DNA from: Kingella oralis
GTDB lineage: Bacteria; Pseudomonadota; Gammaproteobacteria; Burkholderiales; Neisseriaceae
Direction: 5' to 3'
DNA: 64,000 nt
NCBI RefSeq assembly: GCF_014054985.1
Contig: NZ_CP059569.1
Coordinates: 1,426,001 to 1,490,000 of the forward strand
Shown: piece after piece, positions 8,769 through 18,253 of the stretch
How the letters are laid out: each line of letters begins with the position of its first letter
Position numbering within the stretch: the first letter of the stretch is position 1
Program-made: the position numbers and the translations under genes
Notes under the pieces: generated by a model
The model's input: only the letters and a program-made list of their open reading frames with translations
What the model was told of the DNA's origin: nothing
Database searches by the model: none

Positions 8769-10023
8769 AGCGTAGGGCTTCTGCAGGTTGGGTTCGGGCG
8801 GCGCGCCAGCTGGGGTAGAGCGTGGCGATAAAGGATAGGAGCAACGAGATGATAACAACGGTGATGACATCGGGTGCTTGGATGTCGCTGGGCAGGTAGT
8901 CAATAAAATAGACTTTGGCGGAGATAAGGTGCGTGCCTGTTTGCATTTCTATCCATTTGATGATGCTGCCGATTTTCCACGCCAGCAGCAAGCCGAAAAC
9001 CAGCCCGAATAGCGTGCCGAGTATGCCTGCCACCATGCCTTGCACCACAAAGATTTTCATCACGCCGCGTGGGGATAAGCCAAGCGTGCGCAAGATGGCG
9101 ATGTCGGATTGTTTTTCGGTTACCGCCATCACCAGCGAGGAGACGAGATTAAACGCGGCAACAATAATGATGCAGGTGAGCAGCAGGGAAAGCATCCGTT
9201 TTTCCATTTCTACGGCGGAAAAATAGCTGCGGTTGTTGTCGGTCCAATCTTGCACCCAGATGGTGTTGCGTTGGCTTTCGGGGATAAGCCGTTGCATCAC
9301 GGCGGGGGCGTTTTGCGGGTCAGCAAGGCGCAGGCGTAGCAGCACGCTGCTTTCATCTTGGCGATAGAGTTTTTTGGCATCTTCTAGGTGAATCAAGGCT
9401 TTAACGTTGTCGGCATCTTCTACGCCTGTTTTCACAATGCCAACTACGTTGAACTGTTTGAGCCGTGGAGCTACGCCTGCGGGGGTTACGTTGCCTTCGG
9501 GCGTGATGACGGTTACTTTGTTGCCAATGTTTACTTCTAATGTTTTGGCAAGGGCTGAGCCTAGAATAATGTTGAATTCGTCGGGTTTGAGGTCGTTCAG
9601 GCTGCCTGCTTCTAGGTTGTTGGCGTAATCCACCACTTTGCGCTCTTGCTCAGGCAAGATGCCGTCTAGTTGCACGCCGCGCACTTCGCCTGCATTTGCC
9701 AGCAGAGCTTGCCCTGACAGCACGGGAGCGGTGGCGATGACTTCGGTTTTGTTGGCAAGCTGGGTTTGCAGTTGTTTCCATGTGGGAGCGTTGGCGGATT
9801 CGGTTTCGCTGGGCAAGTAGCTTACCATGGCGTGCGGGGCGATGTTGAGCAGTTGCCCGCGAATTTCTTTTTGAAAGCCGTTGACCACGGATAAGACGGT
9901 AATCAGGGCAATCACGCCAAGCGCGATGCCCACGATGGAGATTGCGGAGATAAACGACATGAAGCCGCTGCGTTTTTTGGCGCGTAGGTAGCGCAAGCCA
10001 ATCCATGTTTCTAGTGATGCCAT
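8761..10023 (-). CDS. lolC: Lipoprotein-releasing system membrane protein LolC/E
   Basis: 420 residues. One N-terminal transmembrane helix (about 25-50), a large periplasmic domain and three C-terminal helices with the FtsX/MacB pattern. The opening ETWIGLRYLRAKKRSGFMSFIS is characteristic of LolC/E. It forms the membrane part of the Lol ABC exporter with LolD, which overlaps it downstream. Only one LolC/E gene is seen here, so a homodimeric (LolF-type) system as in some Neisseriaceae is possible. Confidence 0.92.
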   Translation of the reverse strand: MASLETWIGLRYLRAKKRSGFMSFISAISIVGIALGVIALITVLSVVNGFQKEIRGQLLNIAPHAMVSYLPSETESANAPTWKQLQTQLANKTEVIATAPVLSGQALLANAGEVRGVQLDGILPEQERKVVDYANNLEAGSLNDLKPDEFNIILGSALAKTLEVNIGNKVTVITPEGNVTPAGVAPRLKQFNVVGIVKTGVEDADNVKALIHLEDAKKLYRQDESSVLLRLRLADPQNAPAVMQRLIPESQRNTIWVQDWTDNNRSYFSAVEMEKRMLSLLLTCIIIVAAFNLVSSLVMAVTEKQSDIAILRTLGLSPRGVMKIFVVQGMVAGILGTLFGLVFGLLLAWKIGSIIKWIEMQTGTHLISAKVYFIDYLPSDIQAPDVITVVIISLLLSFIATLYPSWRAARTQPAEALRYE

Positions 10024-10291
10024 TTGTTTTCAGGCTGCCTTTGCTGGGGTTGGTGGGGATGAAAAGGGGGCGATTGTATCATTAAAAATGTTAAGGAATT
10101 TTCAGAAGGCTTATGCGTGGGATGTTTGTTGAATGGCGGGAGCGGATAGGCAGCCTGAAAAACTGCTTGGCGTTTTCAGGCTGCCTGTTTCGTTACCGCT
10201 TGCCATGCCGCTCTATGCACCTGCCTACATCGTTTTCCGTTTTCAGGCTGCCTCAACTATAATCCGCGCTTTTGTTGCAACAGGTTTGGGT

Positions 10292-11035
10292 ATGTCTGGC
10301 CGTGTGAATCATCAACCGATTTTTTTGCTGACGGCGTTGCCGTGGCGCGAAAACAGCTTGCGCGTGGAAGCGTTCAGCCGCGATTTCGGGCGCGTGTCGC
10401 TGCTGGCGCGCAGTGCGCGGACGCGCGGTTCGGAACTGCGCGGGGTGCTGCTGCCGTTTGTGCCGATTTCAGCTTCGTGGTTCGGCAAGGAGGAATTGAA
10501 AACGGTGCATCGGGCGGAATGGCGCGGCGGTTGGGCGCAGCCGGTCGGGCAACGGCTGATGAGCGCGCTGTATGTGAACGAATTGGTGTTGAAACTGACC
10601 GCGCGCGAGGATGGGCAGCCTGAATTGTTTACGGCGCTGCACGATGTGTTGCGGGCAATTTGCACCGCGCCGCATTTTGCCAGCGCGTTGCGTTGTTTTG
10701 AATGGCGCTTGCTCACGCTGCTGGGCTTTGCGCCTGATTGGGCGCGCGATGCGGATGGGCGGCGCGTGGCGGCGGAGGGCTGGTATGCGGTGCAGCCTGA
10801 AACGGCGGTGCAAGCGGTGGGCGATGGCGACGCGGACGGCTGGGGCGATGCGGTGCTGGTGCGCGGCGATGTGTTGCTGGCGTTGGGCGCGGGCGATGAA
10901 CGCGCGGCGGTGGATTGGGCGAGCGCGCGGGCGGCAACGCGCCTGCTGTTGGATTTCAGGCTACCTGACGAACTGCACAGCCGCAAGGTGTTGCAGCAGC
11001 TGAATGGATTGAAGCGGGGGTTGAAGGCAGCCTGA
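10292..11035 (+). CDS. recO: DNA repair protein RecO
   Basis: 247 residues. RecO loads RecA at gaps together with RecR. The N-terminal OB-fold (PIFLLTALPWRENSLRVEAFSRDFGRVSLLARSARTRGS) is followed by the helical domain with YVNELVLKLTAREDGQPELF. The start is the ATG at 10292; an open frame runs upstream but reads through DUS peptides (RQPE, FRLP, FQAA) and is not coding. A DUS at the end gives the C-terminus LKAA and the stop codon. Codon use is very GC-rich. Confidence 0.9.
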   Translation: MSGRVNHQPIFLLTALPWRENSLRVEAFSRDFGRVSLLARSARTRGSELRGVLLPFVPISASWFGKEELKTVHRAEWRGGWAQPVGQRLMSALYVNELVLKLTAREDGQPELFTALHDVLRAICTAPHFASALRCFEWRLLTLLGFAPDWARDADGRRVAAEGWYAVQPETAVQAVGDGDADGWGDAVLVRGDVLLALGAGDERAAVDWASARAATRLLLDFRLPDELHSRKVLQQLNGLKRGLKAA

Positions 11036-11153
11036 AATGGCGAAAACCCGTTTTAGCTTCGCAACTCCGCTTCGCTACGCAGGCTGCCTTTGGCGTGGAT
11101 AACAAGGCAGCCTGAAAATAATCATGCCGCAGCCATGCAATACAATGCAATGC

Positions 11154-11190
11154 AAAACCGCCCAAGCGATAAACTTGGGCGGTTTTGTTT
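11154..11190. terminator. Stem-loop terminator after the entericidin gene
   Basis: AAAACCGCCCAAG and its complement CTTGGGCGGTTTT enclose a short AT-rich loop. The hairpin lies 20 bases beyond the entericidin stop codon and could also stop recO readthrough on the plus strand. Confidence 0.75.
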
Positions 11191-11209
11191 TTGCGAACTG
11201 CCGAATGTC

Positions 11210-11350
11210 TTACATTTTGTCTTTCACATCCTGAGCGGCATTGCTTACGGCGTTGCCTGCTGCGCTCACATCTTTGCCTGCGCCTGAAATGGTGTTGCAA
11301 GCGGAAAGGGCAAGCATGGATGTGATGGCGATGAGTACGAGTTTTTTCAT
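11210..11350 (-). CDS. Entericidin-type small lipoprotein
   Basis: 46 residues. A short positively charged signal (MKKLVLIAITSMLALSAC) ends in lipobox LSAC with Cys18, followed by NTISGAGKDVSAAGNAVSN and a charged end. This is the EcnA/EcnB pattern. Entericidins are small outer-membrane-associated lipoproteins, an antidote/toxin pair in E. coli; only one gene is present here. A GGGAG ribosome site lies about seven bases upstream. The regulatory link to stationary phase known in enterics is not visible. Confidence 0.85.
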   Translation of the reverse strand: MKKLVLIAITSMLALSACNTISGAGKDVSAAGNAVSNAAQDVKDKM

Positions 11351-11478
11351 GGTTAGTCTCCCTAAAAATGGATTTATACAGCAAGCGCTGCGCCGCTATC
11401 ATACTGCTTTTTACCGCGCCCACGCAATCACTTTGGCTTGGCAAGCGCACCGCCCGCGCCTAGGCAGCCTGAAAACGC

Positions 11479-12693
11479 TTATTGCCGATAGCCGTGCAGG
11501 AAGCGGGCAAGGCGTTCAATCGCTTCTTCGATTTGGCTTTGGTGCGGCAAGGTAACCACGCGGAAGTGGTCGGGGCGTATCCAGTTGAAGCCCGTGCCTT
11601 GCACGATGAGCACTTTTTCCTGCGCGAGAAAATCGCGGGCAAATTGCACGTCGTCGCGGATGTTGAATTTTTGAATGTCCAGCTTGGGGAAAACGTAGAG
11701 CGAGCCTTTGGGGCGCACGCAGCTTACGCCGTCGATGTCGTTGAGCATTTCGGCGGCGATGATGCTTTGGTCGTAGAGCCGCCCGCCGGGAACGATAAGC
11801 TCGTCGATGCTTTGGTAGCCGCCCAATGCGGCTTGGATGCCGTGCTGCATGGGGGTATTGGCGCAGAGCCGCATGGAAGAAAGGGTGTTCAGCCCGTCGA
11901 TAAAGCCCGCGGCGGCTTTTTTGTTGCCCGTGAGTATCATCCAGCCTTGGCGGAAGCCCGCCACGCGGTAGGCTTTGGACAAGCCGTTGAAGGTTACGCA
12001 AAACACATCAGTGGCAACGGCTGCCATGTGGTGGTGGATTGCGCCGTCGTACACGATTTTTTCGTAGATTTCGTCGGCGAAAATCATCAGGTTATGTTGG
12101 CGGGCGATTTCGGCAATTTCTTCCAGCACGGCTTGGCTGTATACCGCGCCGGTGGGGTTGTTGGGGTTGATGATGACGATGGCTTTGGTTTTTTCGGTGA
12201 TTTTGGCTTTGATGTCGGCGATGTCGGGAAACCAGTCGGATGATTCGTCGCACAGATAATGGCGCACGTTGCCGCCCGATAGCGTGGCGGCGGCTGTCCA
12301 CAGCGGATAGTCGGGCGCGGGAATCAGGATTTCGTCGCCGTCGTTGAGCAAGGCCTGCATGGTCATCAAAATAAGCTCGGACACGCCGTTGCCGATATAC
12401 ACGTCGTTTACGTCTAAATTGCGGATGCCGTGCGATTGGTAATATTGCACGATGGCTTTGCGGGCGGAATACAGCCCTTTGCTGTCGCAATAGCCTTGCG
12501 AGGTGGGCAGGTTGCGGATGATGTCCATCACGATTTCGTCGGGGGCTTCGAAGCCGAAGGGCGCGGGGTTGCCGATGTTGAGCTTGATGATTTGGTGCCC
12601 TGCTTCTTCCATTTTCATGGCTTCTTGCAACACGGGGCCGCGGATTTCGTAGCGGACGTTTTCTAAGCGGTGGGATTTGGGGAAGTGTTCCAT
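11479..12693 (-). CDS. alaA: Alanine aminotransferase AlaA
   Basis: 404 residues, a class I PLP aminotransferase close to E. coli AlaA (YfbQ), which makes alanine from pyruvate and glutamate. The opening RLENVRYEIRGPVLQEAMKM is typical of AlaA. The PLP lysine is in NGLSKAYRVAGF, the Asp/Tyr contact is in FADEIYEKIV, and the substrate Arg is in IRPDHFRVVTLP. It is monocistronic and faces recO's side. The ending HGYRQ precedes a DUS at 11463. Confidence 0.92.
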   Translation of the reverse strand: MEHFPKSHRLENVRYEIRGPVLQEAMKMEEAGHQIIKLNIGNPAPFGFEAPDEIVMDIIRNLPTSQGYCDSKGLYSARKAIVQYYQSHGIRNLDVNDVYIGNGVSELILMTMQALLNDGDEILIPAPDYPLWTAAATLSGGNVRHYLCDESSDWFPDIADIKAKITEKTKAIVIINPNNPTGAVYSQAVLEEIAEIARQHNLMIFADEIYEKIVYDGAIHHHMAAVATDVFCVTFNGLSKAYRVAGFRQGWMILTGNKKAAAGFIDGLNTLSSMRLCANTPMQHGIQAALGGYQSIDELIVPGGRLYDQSIIAAEMLNDIDGVSCVRPKGSLYVFPKLDIQKFNIRDDVQFARDFLAQEKVLIVQGTGFNWIRPDHFRVVTLPHQSQIEEAIERLARFLHGYRQ

Positions 12694-12814
12694 GATGGCG
12701 CTTTCGTTAAGAGGGGTTAAGGAAAAGATGAATGTACTCGGTTTTGCATGGCTTGGAAAGATGCTTCAAACGGCAGCCTGAAACGCGCTTATCCGTTTTC
12801 AGGCTGCCTTGGAG

Positions 12815-13849
12815 CTATGCCGCCAGCGTCCAGCGCAGGGTTTCGCCCGCGCACATCGGCACCACGCGCGCGTCGCCGAAGGCAAAGCTGTCGGGCACGC
12901 GCTGTTCGCGTTTTTCCAGCGTGATGGTGCGGGTGTTTTCAGGCAGCCCGTAAAAGCGCGCGCCGTTTCGGGCGGCAAAGGCTTCCAGCTTGTGCAACGC
13001 GCCTGCGTCTTCAAAAATTTGCGCGTAAAGCTCGATGGCGTGCGCCGCGCTGAACATCCCCGCGCAGCCGCAGGCGTTTTCCTTGGCGGTTTGGGCATGG
13101 GGGGCGGAATCGGTGCCCAAGAAGAATTTGTGCGATGCCGCGCCCGTTACGGCGGCAATCAGCGCTTGGCGGTGGCTTTCGCGCTTGATAATCGGCAGGC
13201 AGTAAAAATGGGGGCGCACGCCGCCCACCAGCAGGTGGTTGCGGTTGTACATCAGATGCTGCGGGGTGATGGTGGCGGCGATGTTGTCGCCCGCTTGGCA
13301 CACGAGCTGGGCGGCTTCGGCGGTGGTAATGTGTTCAAACACGATTTTCAGGCTGGGCACTTGCGCCATAATGGGCTGCATCACGCGCTCAATAAAGGCG
13401 GCTTCGCGGTCAAAAATATCAATGGCGGGGTCGGTTACTTCGCCGTGCGCCAGCAGCAGGATGTTTTGCGCCGCCATTTCGTGCAACACGGGCAGCAGTT
13501 TGAATAGGTCGGTTACGCCGCTGTCGGAATTGGTGGTTGCACCTGCGGGGTAGAGCTTGAAGGCGACGATGCCTGCGGCTTTGGCTTGGCGCACCAGCTC
13601 GGGCGTGGCGTGGTCGGTGAGATAGAGCGACATCAGCGGTTCAAACGGATTGCCCTGCGGCACGGCAGCCTGAATTCGGGCGCGGTAGGCAAGCGCTTGT
13701 TCTACGGTGGTAACGGGCGGTTTTAGGTTGGGCATCACGAGTGCACGTGCCATTTGGCGGGCGGTGTGCGGCACGACGGACTGCAAAGCGGCGCCGTCGC
13801 GGAAGTGGACGTGGAGGTCGTCGGGTTGGATAAGGGTAAGGGTTTGCAT
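12815..13849 (-). CDS. pyrC: Dihydroorotase
   Basis: 344 residues, class II dihydroorotase; it cyclises carbamoyl-aspartate to dihydroorotate in pyrimidine synthesis. Zinc ligands are H13 and H15 in DLHVHFRDG, the carboxylated Lys is in AFKLYPAGATTNS, and later His residues are in LLAHGEV and EHITT. The catalytic Asp is in GTDSAPH. All are present and the length is normal. pyrE lies about 22 kb away, so the pathway is dispersed. Confidence 0.94.
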   Translation of the reverse strand: MQTLTLIQPDDLHVHFRDGAALQSVVPHTARQMARALVMPNLKPPVTTVEQALAYRARIQAAVPQGNPFEPLMSLYLTDHATPELVRQAKAAGIVAFKLYPAGATTNSDSGVTDLFKLLPVLHEMAAQNILLLAHGEVTDPAIDIFDREAAFIERVMQPIMAQVPSLKIVFEHITTAEAAQLVCQAGDNIAATITPQHLMYNRNHLLVGGVRPHFYCLPIIKRESHRQALIAAVTGAASHKFFLGTDSAPHAQTAKENACGCAGMFSAAHAIELYAQIFEDAGALHKLEAFAARNGARFYGLPENTRTITLEKREQRVPDSFAFGDARVVPMCAGETLRWTLAA

Positions 13850-13973
13850 GGGCGTTCCTTTGGGGAGTGGATTTTGGGGATTTCAGGCTGCCTTTTGGGG
13901 TTTGGGGCGGCTGGGGGACGGATGCGATTTTAACAATTTAAGCGGGGCTTGTTGGCGGGATTTCGTTTGCGCA

Positions 13974-14060
13974 AGGCAGCCTGAAAAACATATTGCGGGA
14001 TGATTGGCTTGGCTTGATTTATTCGGCATTTTGGCGACGAGCCGTCGCCACGCCATTTGA
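13974..14060 (-). repeat. 85-bp dispersed element, copy 1
   Basis: Read on the minus strand it runs from CAAATGGCGTGGCGACGG through CTCGTCGCCAAAAT to a terminal DUS. It aligns along its length with the copies at 17542 and 26428. Confidence 0.65.
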
Positions 14061-14107
14061 GGCAGCCTGAAATCTTTGTAAAACGCCCGATATCTCCACC
14101 CGCCGCC

Positions 14108-14127
14108 ATTCCCGCGCAGGCGGGAAT
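14108..14127. repeat. dRS3-type repeat, copy 1
   Basis: ATTCCC-GCGCAGGC-GGGAAT fits the neisserial dRS3 consensus ATTCCC-N8-GGGAAT exactly. In meningococci dRS3 sites are integration targets of filamentous prophage. Confidence 0.7.
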
Positions 14128-14261
14128 CTTAGCTAAATTCACACACGGCATTTCTGGTTTTAGCTTCGCAACTCCGCTGCGCTACGCAGGCTGCCGAACC
14201 CCTGCGCTTGCGGCTATAATTGCGCTTCATTCGCATCAACAAAAAGAACAGGCGGTTTGCT

Positions 14262-17200
14262 ATGAATTTCTTGTTGTTCACGGTGTTGCCCGCGCTGGTT
14301 GTGGGCCAAGCGACCGATTTTCATTCGGGCGTAACCGCCTTTTTGATTTTATGCGCGGTGTGGCTGCAAAATCGGATGCGCGACAACCAACACGAGCAAG
14401 CGCGCAAGCAGCAAGACAACAAGCTGCGCGATTTGCAAAACGAGCTGGACATTTTGCACCAGCGCATCAATCAGCAAAACCAAACCATTCAGGCTTTGTT
14501 GCGGCAGCCTGAAAACGCCATCACGCGCGAACCCCTTAGGCAGCCTGAAAATGAGCAGCCTGAAAACCATTTAGCCGTGCCGCGGCAAACCGCAAGGCAG
14601 CCTGAAACGCAGATTGCGCCGGTTGCCGTTCAACCAACCGTTCAGCAAACTATTCAGCAAACCGTTCACGCGCCCGCCGCCCTTGGGCAGCCTGAAAATC
14701 AAAACGACGAATTCAATTTAGACACGTTGGATAACCGCCCCGCCGTCACCCCGTCCCTTTCTCAATCTACGGCGCAACCCGCTTCCGCCGCCCATCGGCA
14801 GCCCGAAACCGCTTGGCAAAACAACGAAGCCGAAGCCGCCCCCAACCCGCTTATCGCATGGTTTGTGCGCGGCAATCCGCTGTTGAAAATCGGCGTGGTG
14901 GTGCTGTTTTTCGGCTTGGCGTTTTTGCTGCGCTATGTGGGCAGCCATTTGCCGCTGTGGTTCAAATATTTGGCGGTGTTCGGCGCGGGGATTGCAGCGG
15001 CGTTGGCGGGCGAAAAATTGCACACCAAGAACCGCGAATACGGCTTGGTGCTGCAAGGGTTTGGCTTTGGCGTGATGTATTTGACCGCGCTGGCGGCGTT
15101 GAAGCTGCACCGCATTGCGCCTGCACCGCTGGTGTTTGCCGTGATGCTGGGCGCGGTGGCAGCGATGGCGGCTTTGGCAGTACGGCGCGATGCCCAAATC
15201 ATGGCACAATTTGCGCTGGCGGGCGGCTTGGCGGCACCGGTTTTGATTTCGGACGGCTCGGGCAACTATTTGGTTTTGTTTACTTATTTGGCGTTGCTCA
15301 ACACGGCGGTGGCGTGGATTGCGTGGCACAAGGCGTGGCGCGGGCTGAACATCACGGGCTTTGCGGGCACGTTTGCCATCGCGCTCTCTTGGGGGCTGCG
15401 CGATTACACGGCGGCGCATTTTGCGACAACCGAGCCGTTTTTGCTGTATCACTGGCTGCTGTACACGACGGTGGCGTGCTTTTTTGCGCGGCAAACGCTA
15501 TCGCACGAGCCGTTGTCAGGCAGCCTGAAAAGCATTCCGAACGATGCGCCGCTGGAACGCATCATGGCGACGTTTGCCGCCTATGCCAGCCATATTCGCG
15601 GCTTGGACAGCACGCTGCTGTTTGGCACGGCGGTTACGGCGTTTTCCATGCAGTATCGGATGGTGGAACATTGGCAACAAGCGGCAGCGGCTTCGGCGTT
15701 GGGCTTTGCGGCGGTGTATGCCGTCTTTGCGTTGTGGTTTGCGCGGCAGGACGACGATTTTGCCGTGATGAAACAGGCGTTTGCGGCGTTGTCGCTGTTG
15801 TTTGTTACGCTGGCTGTTCCGCTGGGGCTGGATGGCGCGTGGACGGCGAGCGCTTGGGCGTTGGAGGCGGCGTTGGTGTATGCGTTTGGCATGAAGCTGC
15901 GCCAGCCGCACACGCGCTTGGCGGCGTTGGCGGTGTTTGTGTTGGCGGCGGTGGCGCAGTTGGGCGACTGGCAGTTGTTCCCGCGCGGCAGTGAAACGCT
16001 GATGGGCGGTTCTGTTGCTGGCACGCTGTGGCTGATGGCGGGCGGCGCGGCGATGGTGTGGACGTGGTTGAGGCAGCCTGAAAAGCTGGCGGCGTGGGAA
16101 AACGGTTTTCAGGCTGCCGTGCAGACGTTGGCGTTGGCAAACGCGGTGGCGTTGCCGATGATGCTGTTTGCCGAAACGGGCACGGCGTATGCGATGGCGG
16201 CTTATGCGCTGGCGTTGGCGGCAGCGCAGTTTCGCCATCAGAACAAGGTGTTGTCGGCGTTTGCGGCGGGCACGGGCTGGCTTGCCATGCTGTTGGCGGC
16301 AACAAGCAATCACGGCAGCCTGAAACTGACCGCGGCGGCGTGTGTGTTGGCGGCGGCATTTTTGCTGCACCGCAGCCGTTGGCAGCCTGAAAACGCGGTT
16401 ACTCTGAACGCAGCGGCAGGCTGGGCGTTGCTACCGTTTGCCGCGCTGCTGGCGATGGCGGGCGTGTCGGACGTGTTGCCGCGCGCTTGGTCGCCGTCTG
16501 ATTTTTGGGCGGTTTGGTGGGCGGTGTGGCCGCCGTTGTTGGCGGCATCGCGCGGGGGCAGATGGAAGCAGGGTTTGCAAACCTGCGCGGTGGCGGGCTG
16601 GCTGTATGCGTGGTCGCTGTTTTATGTGTTGTCGGATTGGGATGCGGGCACGCCTGTGTTTGCCACCCTCACTTTGGCGATGATGACGGCGCTGTCGCTG
16701 CGGGCGATGACTTGGCAGCCTGAAAAGCTGCGGCGCAGCGCGGCGTGGCACGGCATTGCGCTGGCGGTGTTCGGCGCGGCGTGGACGGCTTGGCTGGGCA
16801 AGCTGGGCGGGCGATACGCGGATGGCGTGTGGGCGCAGCTGGCTTGGCTAGCGGTGCCGATGCTGCTGTGGACGGCGTTTACCGCGTGGCGCAATCATCC
16901 GCGTTTGCAGCCGCGCGCGGTGTATTGGCGGTGGGGCAGCATGGCGGCGGCGGTGTTTGCGCTGGCTTGGCTGCTGGTGGCGAACTGGGTTGCGCCGCGC
17001 GCCAGCGGGCTGCCTTATCTGCCGCTGCTGAACCCGCTGGAATTGGCAACGGCGGCGATTGTGTGGCAAACGTGGCGTTGGCATGGCTTGTGGCTGGCAG
17101 AATACGCGCCCGATGAGCGGAAAATGCAGGCGGTGCTGCCTTCGGCGTTGGCGTTGTTTGCCGTGAGCGCGCTGGTGATGCGCGTGTGGCACGAATACGA

Positions 17201-17507
17201 TGGCGTGGCTTGGCGGCTGCGCGATTTGCTCGCTTCGTTCGGCTTGCAGGCGAGCTTGTCGATTGTGTGGGCGTTGCTGGCGATTGGCTTGATGGTGCGC
17301 GGCAATCAAAAGGCGGCGCGCGCGTTGTGGTTCACGGGCGCGGGGCTGATGGGCGTGGTGGTGGCGAAGCTGTTTTTGGTGGAACTGGGCAACAGCGGCG
17401 GCGTGGCGCGGATTGTGTCGTTTATCGTGGTGGGGCTGTTGCTGCTGCTGGTGGGCTGGTTTGCGCCGATGCCACCGAGAGGTGGAGAGGGGGAGGAAGA
17501 GGGGTAG
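14262..17507 (+). CDS. DUF2339 giant polytopic membrane protein
   Basis: 1081 residues from the ATG at 14262, preceded by a purine-rich site; an earlier TTG is less likely. The N-terminus has two hydrophobic segments, then a coiled-coil (about 45-80), then a Gln/Pro-rich linker (about 80-200) packed with RQPEN-type peptides encoded by DUS. From about residue 205 to the end there are more than twenty hydrophobic helices, the DUF2339 architecture (GNPLLKIGVVVLFFGLAFLLRY is the diagnostic opening, continuing for several residues). The function of the family is not known; an envelope role is often proposed. It is monocistronic. Confidence 0.85.
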   Translation: MNFLLFTVLPALVVGQATDFHSGVTAFLILCAVWLQNRMRDNQHEQARKQQDNKLRDLQNELDILHQRINQQNQTIQALLRQPENAITREPLRQPENEQPENHLAVPRQTARQPETQIAPVAVQPTVQQTIQQTVHAPAALGQPENQNDEFNLDTLDNRPAVTPSLSQSTAQPASAAHRQPETAWQNNEAEAAPNPLIAWFVRGNPLLKIGVVVLFFGLAFLLRYVGSHLPLWFKYLAVFGAGIAAALAGEKLHTKNREYGLVLQGFGFGVMYLTALAALKLHRIAPAPLVFAVMLGAVAAMAALAVRRDAQIMAQFALAGGLAAPVLISDGSGNYLVLFTYLALLNTAVAWIAWHKAWRGLNITGFAGTFAIALSWGLRDYTAAHFATTEPFLLYHWLLYTTVACFFARQTLSHEPLSGSLKSIPNDAPLERIMATFAAYASHIRGLDSTLLFGTAVTAFSMQYRMVEHWQQAAAASALGFAAVYAVFALWFARQDDDFAVMKQAFAALSLLFVTLAVPLGLDGAWTASAWALEAALVYAFGMKLRQPHTRLAALAVFVLAAVAQLGDWQLFPRGSETLMGGSVAGTLWLMAGGAAMVWTWLRQPEKLAAWENGFQAAVQTLALANAVALPMMLFAETGTAYAMAAYALALAAAQFRHQNKVLSAFAAGTGWLAMLLAATSNHGSLKLTAAACVLAAAFLLHRSRWQPENAVTLNAAAGWALLPFAALLAMAGVSDVLPRAWSPSDFWAVWWAVWPPLLAASRGGRWKQGLQTCAVAGWLYAWSLFYVLSDWDAGTPVFATLTLAMMTALSLRAMTWQPEKLRRSAAWHGIALAVFGAAWTAWLGKLGGRYADGVWAQLAWLAVPMLLWTAFTAWRNHPRLQPRAVYWRWGSMAAAVFALAWLLVANWVAPRASGLPYLPLLNPLELATAAIVWQTWRWHGLWLAEYAPDERKMQAVLPSALALFAVSALVMRVWHEYDGVAWRLRDLLASFGLQASLSIVWALLAIGLMVRGNQKAARALWFTGAGLMGVVVAKLFLVELGNSGGVARIVSFIVVGLLLLLVGWFAPMPPRGGEGEEEG

Positions 17508-17541
17508 GTTGGTTTCTGGCTGGCTTTGGGGTGCGGGGAAC

Positions 17542-17626
17542 GAGGCAGCCTGAAAATGGTTTGGCAGAATGTTGGCATGGCTGGTTTGGTTCAATATCTT
17601 GGCGATGAGCCGTTGTCGTTCCATTT
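17542..17626 (-). repeat. 85-bp dispersed element, copy 2
   Basis: Minus strand: AAATGGAACGACAACGG, CTCATCGCCAAGATATTG, CAGCCATGCCAACATT, ending in a DUS. It matches the copies at 13974 and 26428. Confidence 0.65.
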
Positions 17627-17702
17627 AAGCAACCCGCGTGCGCAGCAAAGCTGCACACCCTACGCCTGTTGCTGCGCCCTGCCCTGTTTAGCTTTGTGAA
17701 CA

Positions 17703-17745
17703 ATAGGCAGCCTGAAACCGTTTACTGCGTTTCAGGCTGCCTTAA
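17703..17745. terminator. DUS inverted-repeat terminator
   Basis: Facing DUS with a short loop between the convergent DUF2339 and hslR genes. Confidence 0.6.
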
Positions 17746-17769
17746 CTTGCTTGGCGGGCGGTGGCGGCG

Positions 17770-18168
17770 TTACCAGCTATCCCGCTTCATTTTGTCTAGC
17801 TGGCGGCGATCGCGTTTGGTGGGGCGGCCGTCGGGGTAGGCGGCGGTGATGCGGCTGGCTTGGTCTAGCAGTTTTTGCGCTTCGCGGTTTTGCGCGGTGG
17901 CTTCGTCTTCTTGGTAGAGCAGTCGCGCTTCGGGCGCGGGGCGGCGTTGTTCGTTGAGCGCGAGCACGGTGAGTTTGTAGGGCAGCGAGTTCAGCGTTAA
18001 ATCAATCACGTCGCCGACTGTGATGTATTTGCTGGTTTTGGCTTTTGCGCCGTTTACGCTGACGCGGTTGAGCTCAATTTGCTTTTGCGCCAAGCCGCGT
18101 GTTTTGAAAAAGCGGGCGGCCCAAAGCCATTTGTCTAGGCGCATGGTGGCGGGGGGTTGTTTCATCAC
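17770..18168 (-). CDS. hslR: Heat shock protein 15 (Hsp15), S4-domain RNA-binding protein
   Basis: 132 residues. The S4 domain occupies about residues 8-70 (MRLDKWLWAARFFKTRGLAQ, VSVNGAKAKTSKYITVGDVI), followed by a basic C-terminal tail ending KRDRRQLDKMKRDSW. Hsp15 binds free 50S subunits carrying stalled nascent chains during heat shock. Length and motifs match the family. The start could be Met1 or Met2; Met9 is also possible but leaves out nothing conserved. Confidence 0.9.
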   Translation of the reverse strand: MMKQPPATMRLDKWLWAARFFKTRGLAQKQIELNRVSVNGAKAKTSKYITVGDVIDLTLNSLPYKLTVLALNEQRRPAPEARLLYQEDEATAQNREAQKLLDQASRITAAYPDGRPTKRDRRQLDKMKRDSW

Positions 18169-18253
18169 GGTGTCCTTGTTGCATTAAACGGGCATATTTT
18201 ACCAATTTTGCGGGTTGGTATAATCCGCTTCTTTTTATTTTCAGGCTGCCTAT

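Larger units (their letters stand above)
13850..14261. other. Repeat-filled intergenic region before the DUF2339 gene
   Basis: About 410 bases with no gene. It contains several DUS, one copy of the 85-bp dispersed element (13974-14060), a dRS3-type 20-mer (14108-14127), and a GCTTCGCAACTCCGC-type segment (14158-14195) also seen at 11051 and, inverted, at 48366. Confidence 0.6.

Noticed and set aside
8769..8903. Upstream extension of LolD
   Set aside because: It lies within lolC and has no similarity to LolD proteins.
10133..10291. N-terminal extension of RecO
   Set aside because: It is made of DUS-derived peptides and lacks family similarity; the ATG at 10292 fits RecO.
11460..12490. Frames on both strands within alaA
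   Set aside because: They are shadows of the aminotransferase gene, which has complete PLP motifs.
14718..17624. Several long minus-strand frames opposite the DUF2339 gene
   Set aside because: They result from the high GC content of the plus-strand gene and are Arg/His/Gln-rich with no motifs.
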